DNA of 64,000 nt, taken from Epithemia pelagica (Eukaryota; Bacillariophyta; Bacillariophyceae; Surirellales; Surirellaceae). The stretch is from contig OX337231.1 of NCBI GenBank assembly GCA_946965045.2, forward strand, positions 1,240,001 through 1,304,000, in the 5' to 3' direction. The notes beneath the pieces are model-generated. The model saw nothing but the letters and a program-made list of their open reading frames with translations, was not told the origin of the DNA and did no database searches. A program made the position numbers and the translations under genes. Shown here in pieces: positions 20,512-29,908 of the stretch. Every line of letters starts with the position of its first letter. The stretch's first letter is position 1.

Positions 20512-21333
20512 GTGAGTCAGACAATGATGATGCTCGTGCTTCTAGTACCAATGATCCAGACCGGGGACCACCTGTCGAACGACAGGAATTCCTTCCAAAC
20601 GACCCATCGCAAATTTTCACGAGAAAAATTTCGCGACCATCTCTACTTCCGCCGAAGTATGTTCACAGTGTGAACACAATGGCCTCGATTTGCAAACGCA
20701 TTGTACCGACGCCAAAACCCTCTCCTTTTGACCATGCAACGTCGATGGACTCAGCGAGAACAAATTCCGAACTGATTGCAAAATTCAACTACGATCTACA
20801 AGACCTTTTTGATGCTTACCCAAAGTCAACTATTAGCCCTGGGTCGGAATTTAGAGCTATCGAGGACATCAAGAAATTGCTCGGAGAACATCCATTCTGG
20901 GATAGAATCGACGAGATTCTAACCAAAGGAGCACGATACACTTTCAAGACGATTCCTCCTGACGTTGATAGAATGAAAGAGAATGAGGCCATCCTGGAAT
21001 ATGGGAATCATTCATCAGCCCGGAAGAAGCCCGAAACCTTAAGAAAGGTTATGGCAAAAGATTCAAAATACGGATTCGCTTGTCCGATTACTTTCGACTG
21101 TGCAAAGAAATTGAAGAATGGTCGCGCAGGTCCTTTGGGTGTAGCCCAACACAATGGAATTGACGAGAAGGGTGAGATTATTACCAAAGATCATCTCGCA
21201 CACGATCAAACATTCTCTTTTGGTTTTGCCCCTTCCTTGAATGCGTCCATTGATGAATCAGCTTTGATCGACTTGGTTTATGGCTGGTGCTTGGATAGGC
21301 TGATTCATCAAATGGTGGCACTACGTCGATCTT
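20505..21333 (+). pseudogene. Reverse-transcriptase-like ORF, truncated
   Basis: Starts at ATG 20505 inside ATGTTAG, -1 relative to the preceding frame. The C-terminal part has GPLGVAQHNGIDEKGEIITK and HLAHDQTFSF, followed by LIHQMVALRRSY. This order (PLGV...G-x-I-x-K...HDQ/LSF...) matches the region just before RT palm motif A in DIRS-like and related eukaryotic retroelements. The frame is broken at 21333/21334: 17 foreign bases of copy B follow to a stop at 21350. The catalytic motifs A-E are absent, so it cannot encode an active enzyme here. Confidence 0.5.
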
Positions 21334-21958
21334 ACCGATGCATTCCGTGATTCTTCCCGACCCCAAGACCGAAGGCGTCGATCCCGACACGTACCTGTCG
21401 CAGCTGGTACAAGCCATGTACGGCACAAAGTTGGTCCTGAGAACGGCACTGGAACTGGGCCATTTCTTTCCTCAAATAACGGACGAACAAATGAATGCCT
21501 ACAGCATGGAGGTGGTTTCGGTCGCCCGTGCCAACAACACACAAGGTCTACAAGAGATCTTAGACAAGCGAGGACGAGAAGCCTTGGATTGTTTTAATCG
21601 ATTTGGGGAAGGATTGCTCAATCTCTGTTGTCGTCGTGGCTTTACGCAAAGTGTCAAGTTTTTGCTCTCGGATCCTGTCCGTTTGAGTGTTCGGGTCCGA
21701 GATGACTATGGCCGGACGCCCTTGCACGATGCCTGTTGGAATCCGGAACCTCAACTGGAAATTTGTGAGTACGTGATTGAACAAGATCCCTCCTTGTTCT
21801 TTGTGACCGACAAGCGTGGCTATACACCCTTTCAGTATGCTCGAAATACCGACTGGCCCCTGTGGCGTCAGTTTTTGTTGGATCGACGCCACTTGTTGGC
21901 TCCCTTGTCCCAACCCGAAATTCGCAATCACTTTACGAAACGGGACGATGAACTCTAG
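21334..21958 (+). pseudogene. GAF-ankyrin gene fragment, copy B (ankyrin half only)
   Basis: Matches codons from residue 316 of the complete gene at 10319 to its stop. The first internal ATG (21338) would give a 206-residue ankyrin-only protein identical to the C-terminus of the full gene. The GAF domain, promoter and true start are missing, replaced by retroelement sequence. Six or so silent differences cluster in the first 100 bases. It is a 5'-truncated gene if the junction is real, or a haplotype fragment if it is not. Confidence 0.8.
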
Positions 21959-22250
21959 AAAAAGCAAACATGGGAGCGCTATCATTTCGCGAATCGCCGG
22001 CCTCTTGTACCTACATTACTACTGCTTAGATCCCCCTTTCATTTACACTTACTACTCTTTGTTACGAATATGTTATCACCACAAAGTTAACCTTTCGGCC
22101 GAATAGAATGCCAGGAGTAACTTTTTTGCCAATGCCTTCTTCCCTACTCATTCACCAATCCGATCCTCTCCCCAACCTTCCAAGCCTTGACTACGTCCAT
22201 CTCCTTTCACGACCTCACCCAACACTCGCACTTTAATGTCTCGCTCCAAA

Positions 22251-23483
22251 TTAGGGGGTTGTGTCTTTCGGTGTGTCCAAGGGCCAGAGTTTGCGCACCA
22301 CCACTTGCGACGGTACATGAATGGCCAGGTCCAAGTCATCTTCGGGAAATGTAAAGTTGGCATCGTAGAACCAGGTATTGGTGGAAAAGATGGAATCTCC
22401 ATAAATGACCGAGAGGGAGGGAGTGTTGTACAATTTCGACGAAAGAAATCCCAAATAGTGGGCCTCCAGAGGAAGGTACGTATTGTTGTAGTAGGAATAA
22501 TAGCCACCCTGTAAAGCATAGACACTGATTCCTTGATAGTGGGGCAACTTCTGAGTCACATACAAAATATTGCCACGGACCGTCAATCCATCGGCACCTG
22601 GTACCTTGTCTGCAATGATTTCGGTGGTGGTATTGTCTCGAAGGTTCAAATACCAGACTGATCCTAAATCAGGGGTCCATTCTTCTTCGGCAGTACTCCA
22701 TGCTTCTTGCGCCACCAAGAGACCGTAGGCAAAGGGAACAATACCATTGGTCCACGAGTCGCCATCAAACACGGGGTCCAATTCGCGGTATCCGACGGAA
22801 CAGTTTCCGTGCAAGGCCGCATCCCTGACATTGAGAGTCATGACAAAACGACTGTACGAGTCGGTAATGTATGCGTAGGATCCACGGACCGTGACATCGT
22901 ACAGAAAGCTATCCGTACCGTTGCCAATTTGGGGTGGGGGAGCACAGGTGGCACGCAACTTACCCGAATGAACATGGTACACGTAGACCTCACTCTTACC
23001 ATCACCAAACGAGCTGCCTCCACCAACTACTATAAGGTATCCCCTGTGGTACCAGATACCCCAGGCTTGACGCTTGTTCAAGGCCAAGTCAGTACGATTG
23101 AGGACTTTCCAGAAATGCCCAGAATGAGTATTGAAGGCAAGAACCTGGCCCGACAGTATCTGGGAAATAAAGATATAGGGTCCTGGGCCATTGGCAATGC
23201 CTTGTGGACGTTCGCGAAGAGTGAGTAGATGGTCGCCAGGATGATAAGGATGAAGATCTCGTCTACGAACGTGGTTACTTGTCTCGGCATGTTGCTGCAC
23301 AGGTTCCACGACCTCCATGTCATCGCTCGGAAAAGGTTCCTTGCCATGTACAAACGCAGCCTCAAAGTCATCCACCAGTCCATCTTCCACGTCCTCTTGA
23401 AAGTAGTCAACATCAGCTGCGCCAATGCCATACACCTGAAAGGCGAGCAAAAGATGCAAGAGTGCACATCGCATGTTCATCAT
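22251..23483 (-). CDS. Secreted beta-propeller protein (SMP-30/NHL-like), copy B
   Basis: A 410-residue duplicate of the 12183-13415 gene with the same signal peptide, sequons and propeller repeats. Only two amino-acid differences were noted (IVVGGG for IVAGGG; DLDLAIH for DLDPAIH). The reading frame is intact and the promoter region is present up to the MITE, which sits about 178 bp upstream of the start. Confidence 0.8.
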   Translation of the reverse strand: MMNMRCALLHLLLAFQVYGIGAADVDYFQEDVEDGLVDDFEAAFVHGKEPFPSDDMEVVEPVQQHAETSNHVRRRDLHPYHPGDHLLTLRERPQGIANGPGPYIFISQILSGQVLAFNTHSGHFWKVLNRTDLALNKRQAWGIWYHRGYLIVVGGGSSFGDGKSEVYVYHVHSGKLRATCAPPPQIGNGTDSFLYDVTVRGSYAYITDSYSRFVMTLNVRDAALHGNCSVGYRELDPVFDGDSWTNGIVPFAYGLLVAQEAWSTAEEEWTPDLGSVWYLNLRDNTTTEIIADKVPGADGLTVRGNILYVTQKLPHYQGISVYALQGGYYSYYNNTYLPLEAHYLGFLSSKLYNTPSLSVIYGDSIFSTNTWFYDANFTFPEDDLDLAIHVPSQVVVRKLWPLDTPKDTTP

Positions 23484-24220
23484 GATCGCGTTCTTTCTCT
23501 CTTCTCTTGTTGTCTTATTCGCGATTTTGTGTTTGATGCAACAAGCTTTTCTTGGAATTTTGGGGGGATTATTGGGGGGATTTCAGTGGCGATCTTTTGC
23601 AGAGAAAAGAGCAAGGCTATCCGTAGCAGAATGATCTACCTAAAGATAGAGGAGAACCTACCGGTAATTACACAGTCCAAGCACCATGCGTTGAATCTTT
23701 CCGCTCAAATTTGTATAGGACCAATGTGTAGTGCTCAACGCATATACAGTTAAGTCTTAAAGCCGAAATGCCACATGTTTGAAACTGTAACTTTAGAAGT
23801 ACTTTGAGTTAGCTAGTCTTATGATTATCGTTTGAATCTACTTCAAAAGAGGATTCGATCCCACCCGGGCTCATCAAAATCCGTCTTATAGTTCTCATTT
23901 TATGGACGGATGAAACTCTTTGGGGGCATGCTCTTTTTACGGGTAAATCGTCCGTTTTTTGCACCATTCCAATGGTGCTTGGACTGTGTAATTACCGGTA
24001 GCATCATTATGATCGCAAGAATATGCCGTTGAAGCACGAAACAAGTAAATGTCTTTGTTCATCCTTAGTTTATAGAAATATAGAATAGAGCCTTTTGCAC
24101 AGTTCACCCTGACGAATAGATAAATCAACAGCCCTTCGCACTTCCGCGTAGCTCCTCAATGCATAAGAACGTTCATTCTTTGGAAACGTAAACCACCCTC
24201 ATTGGACGAATGGAGAATAA
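23484..24220. other. Intergenic region carrying the MITE, copy B
   Basis: 737 bp between the propeller gene and the FG-GAP-like gene. Apart from the MITE (23661-23998) it equals copy A with scattered SNPs. No gene. Confidence 0.6.
23661..23998. mobile_element. MITE, 338 bp, 27-bp terminal inverted repeats, TA target duplication
   Basis: Begins CCGGTAATTACACAGTCC and ends with its reverse complement; the outer 27 bases are perfect. It is flanked by TA on both sides, and copy A shows the empty site with one TA (AACC-TA-GCATC). No open frame inside. TA duplication and terminal repeats point to mobilisation by a Tc1/mariner-type transposase. A secondary palindrome (GCACCATTCCAATGGTGC) sits in the right end. 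The insertion is present in copy B only. Confidence 0.93.
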
Positions 24221-26550
24221 TCATTGCTTGCCTTGGCTCTTGCGGAAGAAACAAGACCACACCAACCAAACGATAAAGGCCAGAGCCACAAAGACGCCAC
24301 CTCCCACAGAGGAGTACATCCAAATAGGTTCAACAACTTTGGAAGCGGATGCGCCCGACCCGAGATGGAGTCCAACATCAAACCCAGTGCTGGACCCGTC
24401 TTCTTCATCCACAGCGCCAGACATGCGACGAATGGCTCCACCCAATCGAGATCGCAAGTAGCGAGTTCCGCCGGAGGGCGTATGAAACTTGAGAAAGCAT
24501 ACACCAAGGGCAACCACATCGGCCGGGTCATCTTCGTTGAAAAAACCAGCCGCAAGGCGAACATAAATCACAGCAGTATCGCCGACTTGTTCCATCCTTG
24601 TATAGGGCTTGATGGCAGTTGTATTGCGGACAGCCGTCTGGGTCAACGAACCTTGACTCAACTTCAAACGTTGGATCCCAGCCACATTCACCGTCTCACT
24701 CTCTGACCGGACGCAGATGCGCGCTTCTTCATGGGGCAACACCGGCTCGGAATTGCATGTCAAACTTGCATCGCACTGACAGGCACGCACGTCGTAGTCC
24801 AATGACACCTTGAGTTCAAAATCAACATTCGCACTCGATTCCACATCAATATTGGTCAAGTTGAATCGTTCCAATGTGTTCATCTCCACATACAACCGAT
24901 TCAGTTCCGAAACAACCGGCACCAACTCGTCGTTCAGCATATCCACACGCAAACAAAGCGACATCATGGCAGAGTTGTGCTTGATCTGCTTGTACACCGG
25001 GCTTTCTGAGATCGAAGTATGATTAATGTCGAGCCTGGCGTGCAAACGTTCTCGATCAAGAGGACGGGCCTCGGTTCGGGGAAAGGATCTGATGAAACCA
25101 ACATCCACCGGTGTCAGACAGTCCATCTCCATTACGGTAAACGAAAGGTGCTTGCCAGCATCGTATTCATACACAGCAATGATTTCTTGTTCCGATGCAT
25201 TGTCCGTAAAGCTTGCCGAAATATCAACGACTTCAATGTCCAAATCAAAGTCACCAATCTCGATCGACTCTTCAGTGGGTGCCGGAGTGGGTGGCTGCAC
25301 ATTTGGAACAGCGACACTGTCCACGGCTTGAACGACTTCTTGATTTGATGCATCCGTCGTCGCAAACACCAAACGATTCCCAGACAAGGCGAGACCAGTG
25401 CGTTCGGGATTGTTGCTGTCACTCATCCAGTTAATGGTGTATCCGTGTTGTTTCCAAACTCCCACTTCCAAATCCAACATGCGGATCCGGTTGGGTTGTT
25501 GATCCAGATCGACTGGCAAACGGACCGTCGTAGCAAACGCCACGCGAGTACCACCATGGCTGAGTTGTACAGGGCCATTCATCAATTCGACTTGACTCGT
25601 CAACTCCCCCGACTTGATCCAACGACGGGTAAAGGGGAAGAAGGAATACATCTTGATGGAACTTTCCGATCCAAATACTCCAATACCATGACACGTAACC
25701 GCCAATGCTTGACCATTGCCACTCAAGGACAAACGATGACCCAATCGTTCACGGACATGGTCTCCTTGAATCATGGAACCAACCAGGCGCCAACTCTGAT
25801 CCGAACCACGATAATCGTAGACACCCACACTGCCACGATCCGTCAGCATACTGTCCTGACCTTCAAACCCAGGAGACGAAATCGCAACACGATTCCCAGA
25901 CGACGCTAAAGAGATTTCAAACCCAAACAAATCGCCCAGCGCAAAGCCTTTCAAGGATCCTTTGGCCTCCCATACATGTCCGTTGCGGTGAAAGAATAGG
26001 ACTTGGCCTCGACGAGCGTCATAAAATTCGCAACTCATGGCCACCACATGACCATTGGCCGAAATCGAAACATCGCGGCCATGAGAGTCTCCGCCACATG
26101 ACAAATCATTGCCAATTTGTTCCCCCGAGTTCATCTTGTACACCTTGACCTTGGTACCTCGTTTCGACGTGTCTTTGCCACGCATGGCAATCGTCGACCC
26201 ATCGGATGACATGGCAAAGGATTCGCCAATCTTGAAATAGGAATATCCGGGAAAGATACGGTACGTTTTCCAGGCGGTTCCGTTAAACTGATAGGTGTAA
26301 ATAAGGCCGTTGACGTAGCCATAGGGATGTCCGACCGCCATCATGGAACCGTCGCTTGAGAGCGAAATGTCTTTGCCAAATCCAACTGGATCAGGAACAT
26401 TGACAAGAGGAGTCAGCAAGGCATCTCCTGCTGCTTCAAAGCCATGATACGGCTGGAAAGACCACAGAATTTATGGTGAGTCATGAGATTGAGAAGAAGC
26501 AGAGAGACAAGATACCATCGGAATGTTTTACTTACATTCGTCGCGGCCAT
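24221..26550 (-). CDS. FG-GAP-like beta-propeller membrane protein, copy B
   Basis: Duplicate of 13813-16142: exons 26536-26550 and 24221-26452, intron 26453-26535; 748 residues. The frame is intact, with the same repeats, C-terminal helix and tail. Amino-acid changes relative to copy A include FALGDLFG for FAQGDLFG, GSMIQ for GSIIQ, AVTCHG for AVACHG, RMLDLE for RMFDLE and YKQIKHN for YEQIRHN. These are conservative changes spread along the chain and no disabling mutation is seen. Confidence 0.75.
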
Positions 26551-27378
26551 GGTAGAGATTCTCTTTGTGATATTCGAAATGGAAGAAAAGTTGTAGCTCG
26601 ATTACTTTTGTTTTTCGGATTGTTTGCTTGCAACTTTACTTATTGCAATTTTTATGAGCACAAGGAAAGAGAGAGCATGAATGGGACCAATTTATGATCC
26701 ACCTCCGCAAACCTACTGTTTTCCGTTTCCCGAAACGGTTCATCGCTTTCGAACCATGTACACCCAGGATGAGATACTTAAAAGATTTTCATGAGAAATG
26801 GAATCCAAAGAGGTGCGAGGATTCCCTGCCCAATCGTTTCCCGAACGTCTCTCCGCTTGCGACCAGGGCACTCGCTCCCTTTGATTGTTGCTTGGTCGTT
26901 GGTCTGTCGTCCTAACTCCTGTCGTTGGTGATGGATCACCCAAGAAGGTTCTAGCACCATGAACACTTCCAGCAAGTATGTTGTTATGTTGTTGGTCCGT
27001 GATGTTTGGAGAGCGCGCTCTTCTTGTGGATTCCTCTCTCAGGAAAATCTTTTCGCACAGTCGGCAGTTTGCGGGTTCCACAATAGCAGCGTCCCTTTGT
27101 CCATGGTCCAAGCACCATTCTTTGTCTCGTTTTCATTTCGTCTACCGTTCGTTCCGTCTCATTGTCACAATGGTCGCCAAAGAGGTCGAGCAAGAAGGAC
27201 AAAGAGATTCAAGTCGAGAACAAGCTCGAGTTTATGCCGAGCACCAGGTAGCAAAACCCAAGATACGCCCTATCTGCTTCGTTTTGCGATGTCGAACAGT
27301 GACTTTTTATTATGGAGTTGCCTTCAATTTTTCCCACTAGGGAGTGGTAGTCCTTACCACATCCCCATCTAAAGCGAC
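26551..27378. other. 5' flank of copy B, then unique sequence up to the gap
   Basis: 26551-27188 repeats copy A. 27189-27378 is unique and may be the native continuation of the locus. Only short frames are present. Confidence 0.45.
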
Positions 27379-27578
27379 NNNNNNNNNNNNNNNNNNNNNN
27401 NNNNNNNNNNNNNNNNNNNNNNNNNNNNNNNNNNNNNNNNNNNNNNNNNNNNNNNNNNNNNNNNNNNNNNNNNNNNNNNNNNNNNNNNNNNNNNNNNNNN
27501 NNNNNNNNNNNNNNNNNNNNNNNNNNNNNNNNNNNNNNNNNNNNNNNNNNNNNNNNNNNNNNNNNNNNNNNNNNNNNN
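27379..27578. other. Assembly gap (200 N)
   Basis: Exactly 200 undetermined bases. The round number suggests a fixed-size scaffold gap, so true distance and frame across it are unknown. It begins 190 bp beyond the end of segmental copy B. Confidence 0.99.
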
Positions 27579-29587
27579 CGACATCTTCTTCCACTTCCTC
27601 TACGACGACGACATCTCCCTTGATGATGATGATGATGAATCCGAATACAAGCAATTCGACGAGCAACCACCATCATACTGCCGCCACCAATAGTGCTAGC
27701 AGCAGCAACAATTTGCAGGAGGTGACTGCCCCGTTGGACGAGGACGAAGATGATCATCAATTCGCCTTTGCAGCCTTGACTGCCGCGCAAGCCTTGAGTG
27801 AACACGACGAGGTGGATGATCCTCATGCTGCAATAGGCGTCGACGAAGACGAGGCACATCATCAACAACAACCACAAGACCACACATTGATTCATCCTTC
27901 ACCAGACAATGATGAGAATGAACATGACGATGTGGTGGTAGACCTTGGTGAAACGGAATTGCCCTCGCTTCCCCATGATCCGGACGATCCAGTCACCATG
28001 GCCGACAGTTGCGATGACGATATGGATGTCGTAGAAGCCTTACAAAAACAAGTCGAAGACGATGAAAATGATGTTCATCCCAATCCACTGTCATTTGTGG
28101 AAGAACACGGTCCTCCCAGTCCACATCCAGGGGATGACAATCATCACCAGCATGTGAGAATAGGAGAACCAATGGAGGAGGACGAAACCGAACGTTTGCT
28201 CAATAGTCATTCTTCTCGTGATGACGATCACCTCGTTGTGGCGGCCAGTCATAGCCTGGATGAGTATGACGATCCACAGCTGGCCGAAGCCGCCGCAGCA
28301 GCAGCAGCGACATCGCCCGAAACCGTAACAGATACGACTCCCACATCTCATGGCAACAACCACCATCACGACATTGACGCAACAATGCCGGTGATCCATC
28401 CAGGTGATCCACGGTTAGTTGTAGTAGAAGCCCTTTCCAATGCACAACCGCCACAAGAACAACCCTTTCCATCCAGTAGTGTACCTACGGCTGGAGCAAC
28501 ACCAACTATCAACACCACGACCAGTGCTACCACACCCTCGCCTCCGTCATCCCAACCACAACCATCACTCCTACAACCACCCCAATCGCCACCCGCGGCC
28601 TTGTTGCCACCGACACCCCCCGAATTGACAAATCCCATTTGTTGTATTTGTGGACAGGGCAATGAAGAAGGTCGATCCATTTTACGATTTTTACCCGTGC
28701 CGCACGAAGCGCCGGCCGCTCGGGCGGCACCCGGCGTCGTAACCTTTACGGAAGATGTCTGTTTGCACATTTTTTGTGGCAAAACAGCCTCGATATTGCC
28801 CAGTGTCAATCGACCCGATTTGGAAATTTTGACCAAGGCGGGTCTCAAAAACAAGCATGGGATTGGACCCGAAGTCAATTCCGCCTTGGCCCGTACTCGA
28901 TGCGCCATTTTGCTTCCCGCACAAGGTGTCAGCCTGTCGTCCTTGTCCAACATTAACAACAATAAGGAGAAGCAGTATTATCTCGTACGCGAATTTGAAG
29001 CTCATTTGGCGTCTATACGACACAAACACATTCGATTTGCACCACCCCAGGAGCCCATGAGTAAGGAAACATTGGAACAAGTGGCAGCGGCGGCGTCATC
29101 CACATCTTCTGCTGCTGCAACTGGTTCTTCGCCTTCTCTTGCTGCACCACCGCCGACATTACCAACGGATCCCTTTGCTGGACAAGAGTTGGTTGGTTTG
29201 GGAGATGCCTACCATGTCGATGTAACCATGGATTATGCCGCCTTGACAGCCACACCGGGCGAACTGGCCGCAGCAGCAGCCACTGCGACCAGCATTACCA
29301 AGACGGCACCCGTCAAGGCCAGTCAAACCCACAAACACACCAAACGAAAATCTTCCATCTCCGAAACACAACGAAAGCAACAACAACAACAACAACAAGT
29401 TTCCATATTGGGCGATTCCATGCCACAGGGTGCCACACTCTTACCCGATGGGAAGGTTAAATGTCCCTGTGGGGGAACTCATTGGCCACCCTCACAACAA
29501 CGAGGGGCACAATCGTGGCGCAATCACTTGTCGACAAAACGGCATCAAAAGTGGATGGAAGAACAAGGGATTGTGGGAGCCGTATAA
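27579..29587 (+). CDS. PHD-like / CxC zinc-finger protein, 5' end in the gap
   Basis: About 668 codons are readable; the start lies in or beyond the gap, since the frame immediately left of it has no good ATG. The N-terminal half is acidic and His/Asp/Gln low complexity. The centre (28633-28917) has CCICG, VCLHIFCGKTA and AGLKNKHGIG...LARTRCAI, which resembles the extended PHD (HC5HC2H) fold of chromatin proteins. The spacing is not textbook and two ligands are unclear. The C-terminus has KCPCGGTHW...SWRNHLSTKRHQKW, a CxC...HxxxxxH finger like U1-type or matrin fingers that bind nucleic acid. Poly-Ala and poly-Gln runs lie between. A nuclear role is likely; a specific function cannot be named. 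Confidence 0.7.
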
Positions 29588-29908
29588 AAGCAAGCAATTT
29601 GTAATGGACTGGATAGGACGACCTCTATTCTAGCCGTCGTCTGCAGCTGTTGAGACAGTACTGTAATTATTATTTAAACACACACGGGGGGAGATATGTT
29701 AAAAGAAAACGTGATTGCGATTCTGGTTGTTTCCATACTTGCTGTAGGTGAATGATGGTAGGCGCCGTAATCTAGGCGGCCAGTCGCTTTGAGGGATTGC
29801 TGAGCTCTGCTACTATTGCAACAATAAGAAATAGAGTCCATTGCCCTCCAGTAGTGCACTGAATATTTACCGAAAGTATTCTCTTACATCTACAGAATAA
29901 CACATTTT
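29588..29908. other. Convergent intergenic region
   Basis: 321 bp between the 3' ends of the zinc-finger gene and the TyrRS gene. Moderately AT-rich. No gene or clear terminator signal. Confidence 0.5.

Larger units (their letters stand above)
16773..21333 (+). mobile_element. Retroelement remnant, 3'-truncated, with CCCH zinc finger
   Basis: 4561 bp between the two segmental copies, carrying gag-like, zinc-finger and reverse-transcriptase-like reading frames in order. Codon 1 of the gag-like frame is at 17026; the same frame continues to 20511 through two single stop codons (TAA 19387-19389, TGA 19777-19779). The following frame starts at 20505 in an ATGTTAG overlap (-1 frame) and is cut at 21333 where copy B begins, so most of reverse transcriptase, any RNase H or recombinase, and the right end are missing. 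No LTR pair is seen. The 253-bp leader contains a CGCG-rich run (16835-16875). The class is uncertain; the RT start resembles DIRS-like or related elements. Confidence 0.7.
21334..27188. repeat. Segmental repeat, copy B (5855 bp)
   Basis: Second copy of 11266-16772, same orientation. It starts abruptly inside the ankyrin-coding part of the GAF-ankyrin gene, directly after the broken RT frame. It contains a 338-bp MITE plus a TA duplication, and an 8-bp insertion (ATGTTGTT) near 26980. Beyond 27188 the sequence is unrelated to that beyond copy A; a 200-N gap starts 190 bp later. Confidence 0.97.

Noticed and set aside
27344-27578. Start codon of the zinc-finger gene left of the gap
   Set aside because: The candidate start is a GTG just before the 200-N gap; gap length is arbitrary, so frame continuity means nothing.
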